From contig JAUWMT010000023.1 in assembly GCA_030613025.1 (NCBI GenBank), positions 1 to 41,434 on the forward strand: 41,434 nucleotides of DNA, in the 5' to 3' direction. The notes below the pieces were generated by a model. The model was not told the DNA's origin. It saw nothing but the letters and a program-made list of their open reading frames with translations, and searched no databases. Both the position numbers and the translations under genes were made by a program. Origin of the DNA: Candidatus Cloacimonadota bacterium. GTDB taxonomy: Bacteria; Cloacimonadota; Cloacimonadia; JGIOTU-2. Shown piece by piece: positions 25,113 to 33,899 of this stretch (its first letter is position 1; each line of letters begins with the position of its first letter).

Positions 25113-26060
25113 TTATGAAAGATATCTTTTGTCTACGCAAATCGTAGATTTCTTTTTATTGAAATAGTTTATCGGATTGGTGCTCTTGCCGTAAAAACGC
25201 ACTTCGTAATGAAGGTGAGAACCTGTTGAGGTTCCGGTTGAGCCCATTTCTCCGATTATTTGATATTTTGTCACTTCCTGTCCGGTGATTACAAACCTCT
25301 TCCTAAAATGGCCATAGAAGGTTTTATAGCCATATCCGTGATCGATCAGCAAATAGTAACCGTAATCTTTGTGATAGCCCCTGTCGACAACTTTGCCATC
25401 CGCTGTTGCATAGATTACAGAGCCCTCCCTGTTAGCAATATCAACTCCGTGATGGAAATGCTTTACGTCATAGATTGGATGAACCCGGTATCCGTATCCT
25501 TGTGAAATTCGCCCATAGGTCGGTTTTATCGAAGGGGTGTGGCTATAGATTGTATTCTTTACCGTAAGGTATTTTGAGATTTCAGAAAAGCTGGATTTTT
25601 CAAAATCTATCTGACGCGTGAAAGCATCTATTTTGTTCAGAACACTATTATGTGTATCAAAGAGTTCCTTGTCCACAGAGAAAAATGTCGAGTCAAAATA
25701 TTGAATACCACCAACACCCATCTGTCGAATATCATCGTCGATGGAACGCAACCCCTCAAGCTCTCTTACTTCTTTATCTTTTTCCTGAACGTTCTCCAGC
25801 TCGAATTGCATCGTGTCGAGCAGGGAATTTATTCTCGTCATCTCTGTTTTGAGTCTAATATTATGATCTTGTAGCTCTCGTAATTGGTGCCTGTCAATCT
25901 CGCTGTTGACAAAAAAATATGTGATCACTCCTGTGGTGATAACAAAAACTGAAACGAAAATTACGAGGAAAAGAATCAATGGTTTCGATATATGAAAGCC
26001 CTTCACTCCTGTCGAAGAATTGCTCGTAATTAGTATATGCCAGCTTTTTTTATTACTCAT
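25113..26060 (-). CDS. Membrane-anchored M23 metallopeptidase with coiled coil
   Basis: 315 residues from ATG 26060; earlier in-frame ATGs at 26108 and 26123 fall inside the candidate promoter. An N-terminal cytoplasmic stretch (KSWHILITSNSSTGVKGFHISKPL) is followed by a TM helix (about 28-50), a coiled coil (about 55-115), and an LytM/M23 domain. Zinc ligands are visible: HHGVDIA (HxxxD) and HLHYEV (HxH), with GYGYRVHP in front. A C-terminal STNPINYF tail is typical. Such proteins cut peptidoglycan cross-links and are often partners of FtsX or of cell-shape control. It is the first gene of the 11-gene minus-strand unit. Confidence 0.9.
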   Translation of the reverse strand: MSNKKSWHILITSNSSTGVKGFHISKPLILFLVIFVSVFVITTGVITYFFVNSEIDRHQLRELQDHNIRLKTEMTRINSLLDTMQFELENVQEKDKEVRELEGLRSIDDDIRQMGVGGIQYFDSTFFSVDKELFDTHNSVLNKIDAFTRQIDFEKSSFSEISKYLTVKNTIYSHTPSIKPTYGRISQGYGYRVHPIYDVKHFHHGVDIANREGSVIYATADGKVVDRGYHKDYGYYLLIDHGYGYKTFYGHFRKRFVITGQEVTKYQIIGEMGSTGTSTGSHLHYEVRFYGKSTNPINYFNKKKSTICVDKRYLS

Positions 26061-26093
26061 TTCATTTAAAATTATTAATATTTTTCTTTCGTT

Positions 26094-26123
26094 AATTTGC
26101 TTTTTCATTATTATGAATGTCAA
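26094..26123 (-). promoter_or_regulatory. Candidate promoter of the M23-to-PEGA gene unit
   Basis: On the minus strand a perfect -35 TTGACA occupies 26118-26123, and AAATTA or CAAATT lies 18-19 bases downstream. This would start transcription about 25 bases before ATG 26060 and supports that start codon. Confidence 0.4.
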
Positions 26124-26315
26124 GTTTTACGCTCTATACAAGTATGTATAAATGATGGAATAATAAGGAAATTACTCTCCCTTAATTTATGTATAAATTT
26201 AAGGAATTTCTGAACATTTAGATATAAAATTTGCAGATAGAGAAATTTTTGTTGACAGGAGTTGTATAAAACTTCCTTTTTTGAAAAAATTTTTAGAGTG
26301 CGAGATTCACAAAAA

Positions 26316-26414
26316 TGTGGATAACCAAATTGTTCAGATGGTGTTTAGTTTTGTATCCTCCTGAATAATAGCTAATTACAACTGTTTGTAAATTGTTGAT
26401 AATTCTGTGGATAA
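26316..26414 (+). promoter_or_regulatory. Two perfect DnaA boxes upstream of dnaA
   Basis: TGTGGATAA occurs at 26316-26324 and 26406-26414, both perfect matches to the DnaA box. They lie in the AT-rich 26061-26474 intergenic stretch, which also carries a TTGACA at 26252-26257. They may regulate dnaA expression, be part of the origin, or both. Confidence 0.7.
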
Positions 26415-26474
26415 CATTGCGGTGGATTTCGTATCTCCCTGATATTTAGTAATATAAAAGGTTGATAACTGTAT

Positions 26475-27809
26475 ATGGCTGGAACTTTAGGATTGTGGAA
26501 ACAGATTCTCGATGAGATAAAAGTTCAGGTAGATCCTCAAACCTATTCTACATGGTTTGATAAAACAAATGAGTTCAGTCTTGTTGGCAATACACTCACA
26601 GTAAAAGCTCCCACCAAATTTTTTGCAGACTGGCTTGACCAACATTATAAATCTTTCATCGAGGAAATCGCATATAATCTCACCGCAGAAAATATTTCTG
26701 TTGATTTCATCGGTTCTGCTTCAGAAGCTCCAAGCAATTACTCGTTTTCGAAATCGTCTTTTGTCGGTTCCTCTAAGGATAACGGACTCAATCCAAGATA
26801 TACATTTGAGAGGTTCGTGGTCGGTAATAATAATCATTTTGCTTTTTCTGCCGCACAGGCAGTCGCCGACAAATCCGGTAAAATTTACAACCCCCTTTTT
26901 ATTTATGGTGGTGTCGGGCTTGGGAAAACGCACCTCATGCAGGCAGTTGGCAATTCGATAGTAAATAACAAAATTAACAAACGGGTTCTTTATACTTCTA
27001 CCGAAGACTTCACAAACGAGATGATCTCTGCAATCCAGACAAATACTACAATAAATTTCAGAAAGAAGTTCCGAACCTACGACATCCTCATGATTGATGA
27101 CATCCAGTTCCTTGCCGGAAAAGAAGGAAGTCAGGAAGAATTCTTCCATACATTCAATACACTTTATAATGCCAAAAAGCAGATCATTCTTACAAGTGAC
27201 CGTCCTCCCAAAGAGATCAAACGGCTGCAGGATAGACTAATCTCTCGCTTCGAATGGGGACTACTCGCTGATATAAAGAGGCCAAATTATGAAACTCGCG
27301 TAGCAATCCTACGTCAGAAATGTGTCGAAGAAAATATCACCTTAAAACCTGAAGTTCTTGAATTTATTGCAGAAAATTTTGATGATAATATTCGACAGCT
27401 TGAGGGTTCTCTCATAAAAATTCTTGCCTTCTCATCATATAAAAAAGTCAAGCCACACCAGATCGAAATTACTGATGTGAAAGAAATACTCGAAGATATG
27501 ATGGGAAACCGTAAGCGTCCGGTCACTCTTGATCTTATTCAGGAGGAAGTGGCAAAATATTTTGAGATCGGAAAAAATCAGATAAAAGAACCCACACGAA
27601 AGAAGGAGATCGCTTTTCCTCGCCAGATAGCAATGTACCTCTCTGCAAAATTGATACCTCATATTTCATTGCTTGAGATCGCTAATCATTATAATAAGAA
27701 AGACCACACCACTATTATCCACGCGAAAAAGACCATCTCTCAAAAGATCGATAAAGATAATAATCTCAAAAGCAAAATAAATGAAATCACAGAAAATATA
27801 CTCCAATAA
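26475..27809 (+). CDS. dnaA: Chromosomal replication initiator DnaA
   Basis: 444 residues with the standard four domains. Domain I about 1-80; a short linker 81-105; AAA+ domain III about 106-320 with Walker A GGVGLGKT (145-152) and Walker B DILMIDDIQFL (203-213) and sensor/arginine-finger region FEWGL; domain IV from about 335 with the DnaA signature KDHTTIIHAKKTI (about 418-430). Binds DnaA boxes and opens the origin. No dnaN, rpmH or rnpA lies nearby; the neighbours are the M23 gene (divergent) and a lipoprotein gene. Confidence 0.98.
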   Translation: MAGTLGLWKQILDEIKVQVDPQTYSTWFDKTNEFSLVGNTLTVKAPTKFFADWLDQHYKSFIEEIAYNLTAENISVDFIGSASEAPSNYSFSKSSFVGSSKDNGLNPRYTFERFVVGNNNHFAFSAAQAVADKSGKIYNPLFIYGGVGLGKTHLMQAVGNSIVNNKINKRVLYTSTEDFTNEMISAIQTNTTINFRKKFRTYDILMIDDIQFLAGKEGSQEEFFHTFNTLYNAKKQIILTSDRPPKEIKRLQDRLISRFEWGLLADIKRPNYETRVAILRQKCVEENITLKPEVLEFIAENFDDNIRQLEGSLIKILAFSSYKKVKPHQIEITDVKEILEDMMGNRKRPVTLDLIQEEVAKYFEIGKNQIKEPTRKKEIAFPRQIAMYLSAKLIPHISLLEIANHYNKKDHTTIIHAKKTISQKIDKDNNLKSKINEITENILQ

Positions 27810-27835
27810 AAAATGAAAAATATTTATTCACTACG

Positions 27836-28001
27836 TTATCCACAAACTATGTGCAAAGGTGTGCATAAACAAACGACTGGGTTAATATTATTAAGTTTAT
27901 CACTCTTCCGTGTGAATAAGTCCTATTTATCAACAATTTCTTCCACAGAATATTATGCCGTTATATATAATAGTTTCAGGCACTTTGCAGTGTTTTCCAC
28001 A
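27836..28001. other. oriC: Probable origin of replication (DnaA-box cluster)
   Basis: The 257-base gap between dnaA and the next gene holds one perfect box TTATCCACA (27836-27844) and four one-mismatch boxes: TGTGCATAA (27860-27868), TGTGAATAA (27911-27919), TTATCAACA (27927-27935) and TTTTCCACA (27993-28001). AT-rich runs at about 27890-27905 and 27955-27975 could be unwinding sites. Gene direction changes around this region (mostly minus to the left, plus to the right), as at a bidirectional origin. No gene is seen in it. Confidence 0.7.
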
Positions 28002-28066
28002 AATCCACTATGCCTATAAATACTACTGTTATGTTTATATTATTTTAGATAAGAAAAGGTTAAAAT

Positions 28067-29221
28067 ATGAATAAATTTATTTCCATTATGATTCTCGTAC
28101 TTTTGGTCGTTATTGTTTCATGTACGCAAAAAAACAATTACATGGGATACGATCAGGATGTTGTGATAGTATCAGATACTATTTCAAATGCGCTAACTCT
28201 TGAAAGATCATTCACGGATACGATTGGAATTTATTCTTCCAATTCCGTGATGCTGGTCGGAAACTTCAATGGAGTGAAAACCAGGTCGCTGATGAGGTTC
28301 GGTACATTGCCGGATACAACATGGCTTGATTCCACCTCTTTTGAAAGTTGTGAAATTCTCTTTGAAAGAAAGTCACAACTCGAAACAGATATAAATATTC
28401 ATGCGTACAAACTCTTGATTGATTGGTCGGTTGGTTCAACAAAATGGGATAGCATTGGCACAGATGACTATGAAGATTTTCCTGATCCTTTTGAATTTGT
28501 AGCCGATGCTGATTCTTTTTGCATTCCTTTTGACCAGACAATAGTTGAGGATTGGATTATTAGTGATACCCTTAACTATGGTATGCTTCTCGATGCTCCG
28601 GATGCGGTTGATAATTTTGTTGAGTTCTATACATTCAATTCCAATGATAACGGACCTAAACTGAAAATTGTTACAATTGGTGACGAAACTGGTAAAAAAG
28701 ATACTCTGTTGCTCGGAACGACAAGGGATACATTCATAGGGTTCGATGAAAACATGCAGAAAAATTATGATCCCGGCAAAATGATCATCGCAAATCTGCC
28801 ACCATCCCGGCTTGTTTTGGAAGTGCATGTGGATTCTATTTATACTCAGCTTGGGATTTCACTTGATAGGTTAAAGCAGTACAGTATAAATTTAGCTGAA
28901 GTGCAGATAGATTCATTAATTGTCGAAAACTCTTATGTTGATAATGACTACATTTCAATAATTCCATATTATGTTTCTGATCCCCAAACTGATGAATGTA
29001 CGTATATTTCAACAACACCAACTTCGTATTTCAGAAAAAGTGATTCACTTTCTTCGGTTACTATTACACCTGTACTGGAAGGGATAATCAGAGGCGATCT
29101 TTCAAATCCTTATATAGCATTAGTCTCAATCCAAGAGAATAAGGATTATTCATTTTTGGAATTTTTTGAGAACAGCAAACCCACTCTTCGAATTATTTAT
29201 ACAATACCAGTTTTAGAATAA
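28067..29221 (+). CDS. Lipoprotein with DNRLRE-like domain
   Basis: 384 residues. Signal peptide with lipobox VIVSC (Cys about 19). Residues about 50-210 fit the DNRLRE pattern: TRSLMRFGTLPDTTWLDSTSFESCEILFE, a Trp-containing W-S-x-G-S-TKWDSIG element, a DxTIVEDWI segment and GPKLKIV. A second half (about 215-384) repeats a similar fold (PPSRLVLEV...PTLRIIYTI). Such proteins are usually surface-anchored. AAAAGG precedes the start. It is followed by an outer-membrane barrel gene after 10 bases; the two may act together. Confidence 0.65.
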   Translation: MNKFISIMILVLLVVIVSCTQKNNYMGYDQDVVIVSDTISNALTLERSFTDTIGIYSSNSVMLVGNFNGVKTRSLMRFGTLPDTTWLDSTSFESCEILFERKSQLETDINIHAYKLLIDWSVGSTKWDSIGTDDYEDFPDPFEFVADADSFCIPFDQTIVEDWIISDTLNYGMLLDAPDAVDNFVEFYTFNSNDNGPKLKIVTIGDETGKKDTLLLGTTRDTFIGFDENMQKNYDPGKMIIANLPPSRLVLEVHVDSIYTQLGISLDRLKQYSINLAEVQIDSLIVENSYVDNDYISIIPYYVSDPQTDECTYISTTPTSYFRKSDSLSSVTITPVLEGIIRGDLSNPYIALVSIQENKDYSFLEFFENSKPTLRIIYTIPVLE

Positions 29222-29231
29222 ATGAGGTACT

Positions 29232-30476
29232 ATGTTTTATAGAAAAATAATAATATGTCTCCTGTTTTGTTGCCTTTCAGCTCCATTGTTCGGAGCATCT
29301 ATGTTTTCTCCAAATGGATTTGTTGAAGAGCATTTTGGAGTAGATAGTTTTGGTTCTGGAATGGGATTTACAGGTATCAGCTCGATATTCAGAAAGAATT
29401 TCTCGATAATAAATCCAGCTCTTCTTACTACAGTTAACAAAGCAAACTTTTCGACCCAGATAGATTTCGGATACACATATTTTAAAGATTCAAACGATTC
29501 TTATACAAACAAAGTATCCAGCATACCCTATGCAGCGATGTATGTTCCCGTTGCCAAAGGAACCGTTCTGGGAATATCCTATCTTGAAAAGTACTATTTA
29601 GGACTGGATACAGCGTTAGAAGACTCACTAAGTCTGGTTGGAGATTATCTTGTAACAGACCAGAAATTTGGCTCTCTTAACCAGCTTGGTTTCTATCTTG
29701 CAAAAAGGATAGGTATTTTTGGACTGGGTGTGAATGTGAACTATATCTTTGGCAGCCGTATCGAGGATTTGTATGTAGATTATTCTGATGCGGACTTGAT
29801 CGATACGAGGGAGATCAAAGGATTTCTTATGGATGGTGTAAATTTTTCTTTAGGATTTACTTTTCCATATAAGGCATTCTCCTTTGGCGGTTTCATCCAG
29901 ACAGCCGCAAAACTACATTCTGAGGATACGTATAAGGTTGAATACTATAGCAATTCAAATTATGATTATACAAGCAGCACAACATCAAAATATGATATTC
30001 CAATGCAGACAGGACTCGGTATCGGTATGGAAGTGACAGATTATCTCTATGCGGAGACGAATCTCCGTTATACCTTCTGGAAAGATACAAACATTGAAAC
30101 TATGAACGGCAGAAATACCAGTATGGTTTCTTTTGGATTTTCTTATACACCAAAAAAGGATTTCTTCTGGAAGACACCCGTGCGGATCGGCGGATATTAT
30201 AGACAATTATCCTGCAAATATAACGGTAATTATATTGATGAAAAAGCGATTACGGCAGGATTTGATATACCCATAATGCTTCTCAACCAGGGCAGATTAA
30301 GCGTGTCTCTTGCCTACGGCACACGCGGGTCAATTGATAAAAATATATATCAAGATGAGTTCTTACGTATCTCCTTTGGATTCGCATCAACAGATTGGTG
30401 GAGAAACCCCAAACACTATAAGAAAGACAAGGAAATTCCAAAATTAGACCCAAAATATAAAGAATATTGGAACTAA
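29232..30476 (+). CDS. Outer membrane beta-barrel protein, PorV/FadL-like
   Basis: 414 residues. Signal peptide (MFYRKIIICLLFCCLSAPLFGA), then GSGMGFTGISSIFRKNFSIINPALLTTVNKANFSTQIDFG, the fold start seen in FadL/PorV-type barrels (a conserved NPAxL). The rest alternates strands with aromatic girdles (GISYLEKYY, FYLAKRIGIFGLGVNVNYIF, FSLGFTFPYK, YLYAETNLRYTFWK). It ends with a cytoplasmic-like charged tail YKKDKEIPKLDPKYKEYWN, unusual for a barrel. Membership of a specific family and any substrate are uncertain. recJ follows after 6 bases. Confidence 0.7.
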   Translation: MFYRKIIICLLFCCLSAPLFGASMFSPNGFVEEHFGVDSFGSGMGFTGISSIFRKNFSIINPALLTTVNKANFSTQIDFGYTYFKDSNDSYTNKVSSIPYAAMYVPVAKGTVLGISYLEKYYLGLDTALEDSLSLVGDYLVTDQKFGSLNQLGFYLAKRIGIFGLGVNVNYIFGSRIEDLYVDYSDADLIDTREIKGFLMDGVNFSLGFTFPYKAFSFGGFIQTAAKLHSEDTYKVEYYSNSNYDYTSSTTSKYDIPMQTGLGIGMEVTDYLYAETNLRYTFWKDTNIETMNGRNTSMVSFGFSYTPKKDFFWKTPVRIGGYYRQLSCKYNGNYIDEKAITAGFDIPIMLLNQGRLSVSLAYGTRGSIDKNIYQDEFLRISFGFASTDWWRNPKHYKKDKEIPKLDPKYKEYWN

Positions 30477-30482
30477 GGAAAA

Positions 30483-32060
30483 GTGAAAGATAATTGGTTT
30501 CTTCGTAATCACCAAACAGAAGATATTGTCTCATCTGTTATCAGGAGCAGAGAGATAATGAATGTAGATAAATTTTTAAATCCTACTATTGACAAGTGCA
30601 ACGATCCCAATCTTTTAAGCGGATCACAAAGAGCAGCAAGGAAAATATTAGCGAATATCCAAGAAGGTGACAAAATCACAATTTTCGGGCATGATGATGT
30701 TGATGGGATCACAAGCACTGTCGTGCTATACACGTTTTTATCAAAACTTGGAGCGAAGAATATTTCCTATTACATACCCAACAGAGAATTTGATAAATTT
30801 GGGCTGAGAGAGAATTTTATTCAGAAGGTTCTGAAAGACGGCACCAAGAGAGTAATTACTGTTGATATAGGCATTTCAGAAGTAGAATCAATAGCGCTTC
30901 TCAGAAAGAAAGGTATTAAAACGATCATTCTTGATCACCACAAAATTATGAGAGAATATCCACAGGCATCTGCAATAGTCGATCCCCACAAAAGAAGCGA
31001 CAGATTTCCATTTAAGTATCTTGCCGGAGCAGGAGTTGTACTGAATGTTGTGAAGGTGTTATCTCGGATGACAGGCATTCCTGCCGAGCCGGTGCACCCT
31101 TTGCTTGCGGGTCTTGGCACTATTGCAGACAGAATGCCACTTGTTGACGATAACAGGATCTATGCAAAGCATCTATATTATAATTTTGAGCAGTCTGAAA
31201 ACCCGTTTTTTCATTTTTATGCAGAGAAAACCCACGGACTTTCAAGAGAGAAAGCAGTACATCAGCTTATTCTTTTGCTTACATTAGGAAGGGAAGGGGA
31301 CGGAAAGCATCTCGGAGTAGAAATTCTTCTCTCACAAAAGGAATCTGAGATCAGGGAAATCTATTCAATTCTAGAAAAGCGAGTTCATGACAACGAAGAA
31401 CAAGTCAATAAAGTTAAAGATTTTATTGAATCTGAATATAAAAACGAAGAGCCCCATTTTTTCATGTACTGCGACCCCAAAGGTGTCATATCAGCAAACT
31501 ATCTTGGAGTTGCAACGTCATACATTACAGACACCTATCGAATACCGAGCTTGGTGCTCACAAAATGGGAAGATGGTGTTCTCACAGCAGAAGCTCGCGC
31601 CCCATCCGGCTTTAACTGGCTGGACTGCGTGAAGAAGATCGAACCTTATCTCATACAATACGGGGGACATAAGGAAGCAGCAGGATTTACCTGCCATGCA
31701 AAAGACTATTCGAAAATTCATGATAAACTGAAAATTCTGGCGGAAGAACAGTATAAAAAAATACACAATCTTCAAAGGGAATCAAAGAAGCTCTATATAG
31801 ATTATGTGCTTGGTGAAGACCAGCTCGAAGTGAATAAACTGAGAGAGATACATAGAATATTTGCACCGTTTGGGGAAGGAAACCAGCCACTTGCTTATCT
31901 GATGATAAACGTAGATATCAACGATCTGCGGGAACAGAATTTTGTAAATATTCCAGAAAATGAGGAGAATGAGGATATTAATATTATCTTCTCAATTCTG
32001 GATAAAGAATTTACCATAATAGATTATGAACTAATAAGTAAACGACATGAAGTTTTTTAA
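30483..32060 (+). CDS. recJ: Single-stranded-DNA-specific exonuclease RecJ
   Basis: 5'-3' exonuclease of recombination and repair. 525 residues, slightly shorter than many RecJ proteins. DHH phosphoesterase motifs: HDDVDG (70-75; usually H/Y-x-D-x-D-G), VDIG (127-130), LDHHK (150-154), and in the DHHA1 half GFNWLDC...YGGHKEAAGF with the GGH motif near 395-400. A C-terminal OB-like domain follows (EVNKLREIHRIFAPFGEGNQPL). The start is GTG at 30483. It sits directly ahead of mreB (9 bases). Confidence 0.92.
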   Translation: MKDNWFLRNHQTEDIVSSVIRSREIMNVDKFLNPTIDKCNDPNLLSGSQRAARKILANIQEGDKITIFGHDDVDGITSTVVLYTFLSKLGAKNISYYIPNREFDKFGLRENFIQKVLKDGTKRVITVDIGISEVESIALLRKKGIKTIILDHHKIMREYPQASAIVDPHKRSDRFPFKYLAGAGVVLNVVKVLSRMTGIPAEPVHPLLAGLGTIADRMPLVDDNRIYAKHLYYNFEQSENPFFHFYAEKTHGLSREKAVHQLILLLTLGREGDGKHLGVEILLSQKESEIREIYSILEKRVHDNEEQVNKVKDFIESEYKNEEPHFFMYCDPKGVISANYLGVATSYITDTYRIPSLVLTKWEDGVLTAEARAPSGFNWLDCVKKIEPYLIQYGGHKEAAGFTCHAKDYSKIHDKLKILAEEQYKKIHNLQRESKKLYIDYVLGEDQLEVNKLREIHRIFAPFGEGNQPLAYLMINVDINDLREQNFVNIPENEENEDINIIFSILDKEFTIIDYELISKRHEVF

Positions 32061-32069
32061 GGAGAATCA

Positions 32070-33101
32070 ATGTTTTGGGATTTTATTTTAAACTGGTTAA
32101 CAAATGATGTAGCGATTGATCTGGGTACAGCGAATACGCTTGTGTATCTGAGGGGGCAGGGGGTTGTGGTCAACGAACCATCGGTGGTGGCACTGGAAAC
32201 GGAATCCAAAAAGGTCATTGCAATTGGATACAAAGCAAAAGAGATGCTGGGAAAGACACCTGAAGAGATCATAGCGATCAAGCCCATGAAAGACGGGGTG
32301 ATCGCTAACTTTGAGATCACAGAAACGATGCTGCGTCACCTTATTCTTCAGTCTCAGCAGAAAAAGTTCTTGATTAGACCCAGAGTGATCGTTGCAGTGC
32401 CCTCAGGTATTACAGAGGTGGAGAAGCGAGCAGTCAAAGAATCAGCAGAACATGCTGGAGCAAGAACAGTGTATCTTGTTTCTGAACCCCTTGCTTCAGC
32501 GATTGGAGTCGGACTGCCGATACACGAACCTTACGGTAATATGATCATAGATATCGGCGGAGGAACCACAGAGATCGCAATTATTTCGTTGTCTCATATT
32601 GTTGACCACAACTCCATCCGAATCGGCGGCGATGAGATGGATGAAGCAATAGTTGCTTATCTCAGGAGGAAACACAACCTCTACATCGGAGAGGCAACCG
32701 CAGAACGAATAAAAATTAAGATCGGTTCTGCCTGTCCACTTGAAGATGAGTTGACAATGGAAGTTCGCGGAAGAGATCTTATCACAGGATTTCCTGTTTC
32801 AATGAAAATATCCTCCGAAGAGATCAGGGATGGATTAACAGACACGGTGAATAAGATCGTAGATGCAGTCAAACGCCTTTTCGAAGAAACGGCACCGGAG
32901 CTTTCTGCAGATATAGCTGATAGAGGTGTGGTTTTGACCGGAGGAGCAGGCCTGCTTAAAGGGCTTGATAAAAAGATACAGGAGACTATCAATCTTCCTG
33001 TGACGCTTGTGGACGAGCCCCTAATCAGCGTGGTCATGGGGTGCGGCAAGATTTTGGATAATCTCGAAGAATACGAAAAAGTCCTTTTACCAAAGGTATA
33101 A
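32070..33101 (+). CDS. mreB: Rod-shape actin homologue MreB
   Basis: 343 residues; actin-like ATPase that guides the elongasome. Motifs: phosphate-1 AIDLGTANTLVYLRGQGVV, ADP-binding MIIDIGGGTTEIAIISL (about 154-170), IRIGGDEMDEAI, and VVLTGGAGLLKGLD near 290. First gene of a mreB-mreC-CofE-like-mreD-mrdA operon. An AAGGAG site lies before the ATG. Confidence 0.97.
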   Translation: MFWDFILNWLTNDVAIDLGTANTLVYLRGQGVVVNEPSVVALETESKKVIAIGYKAKEMLGKTPEEIIAIKPMKDGVIANFEITETMLRHLILQSQQKKFLIRPRVIVAVPSGITEVEKRAVKESAEHAGARTVYLVSEPLASAIGVGLPIHEPYGNMIIDIGGGTTEIAIISLSHIVDHNSIRIGGDEMDEAIVAYLRRKHNLYIGEATAERIKIKIGSACPLEDELTMEVRGRDLITGFPVSMKISSEEIRDGLTDTVNKIVDAVKRLFEETAPELSADIADRGVVLTGGAGLLKGLDKKIQETINLPVTLVDEPLISVVMGCGKILDNLEEYEKVLLPKV

Positions 33102-33131
33102 GAGAGCAGACCAAATTTTATACGGGTCTTT

Positions 33132-33899
33132 ATGTTCACCAGAAGAAACATTGTTTTCGGTATCCTTTTTGTTTTCTCAATTTTTTTTATAATTGGAAAC
33201 AATGAGGAGAGAATAAAAAAAGCACAATTTGTCGGCAACACAATTCTGTTACCCTTTTCATCAAGTATAACCTATATAAAAAATCTCTCAAATGTGTATC
33301 AAAGGAATAATTATTTGCAGAGAGAGCTCTTTCTTGCACAGAACGAACTGAGAATGTTTAAAGAAGAGCTTCAAGAACAGCAGAGATTTGAAGAACTGGT
33401 CCAAAATATTGATATTTCCAGCTATGAATTTTTGATAGCAGATGTAGTTGGAACAGGATCGTTCCTTAATTATGAAACTCTCATTGTTGACGCAGGGAAG
33501 AATAGGAATATACAGACCAATCAACCGGTTATATCCGAAAAAGGACTTGTCGGAAAAGTAATAGCAGTTTACCCGAACTATTCAGTAGTACAGACATTCG
33601 GGAATAAATATTTCAGACTTGGTGCGATCGACAGCAGAAGCAGGATACACGGCATTGTGGAAACGGAATTAAATGGGAAAATATATTTTGAAAAGATCAA
33701 GGTTGGAAGCGATTTGAAGACAGGAGATGTGATCGTTTCATCAAAATTGAGCTCGATCTACCCTCCCGAACTCCCATTTGGAAAGATCATTGAGATCGAA
33801 CAAAGCAGCGAAGGGTTTTTTACGAGAGCGGAGATCGAACCCTTTGTAAATCTGGCAAATATCGAGACAGTAGCAATAATACAGAAATATGAGCAATAG
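33132..33899 (+). CDS. mreC: Rod-shape-determining protein MreC
   Basis: 255 residues. N-terminal TM (about 8-22), a coiled coil (about 45-85), then the MreC beta domain with typical VVGTGSFLNYETLIVDAGKNRNIQTNQPVISEKGLVGKVIAVYPNYSVVQT...SRIHGIVETE and the closing DLKTGDVIVSSKLSSIYPPELPFGKI. MreC links MreB to PBP2 in the periplasm. It ends in TAG, overlapping the next gene by 11 bases. Confidence 0.93.
   Translation: MFTRRNIVFGILFVFSIFFIIGNNEERIKKAQFVGNTILLPFSSSITYIKNLSNVYQRNNYLQRELFLAQNELRMFKEELQEQQRFEELVQNIDISSYEFLIADVVGTGSFLNYETLIVDAGKNRNIQTNQPVISEKGLVGKVIAVYPNYSVVQTFGNKYFRLGAIDSRSRIHGIVETELNGKIYFEKIKVGSDLKTGDVIVSSKLSSIYPPELPFGKIIEIEQSSEGFFTRAEIEPFVNLANIETVAIIQKYEQ

Noticed and set aside
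26252-26280. TTGACA at 26252 as the dnaA promoter
   Set aside because: No acceptable -10 lies 16-18 bases downstream (CCTTTT at that place), so I did not list it as a feature.
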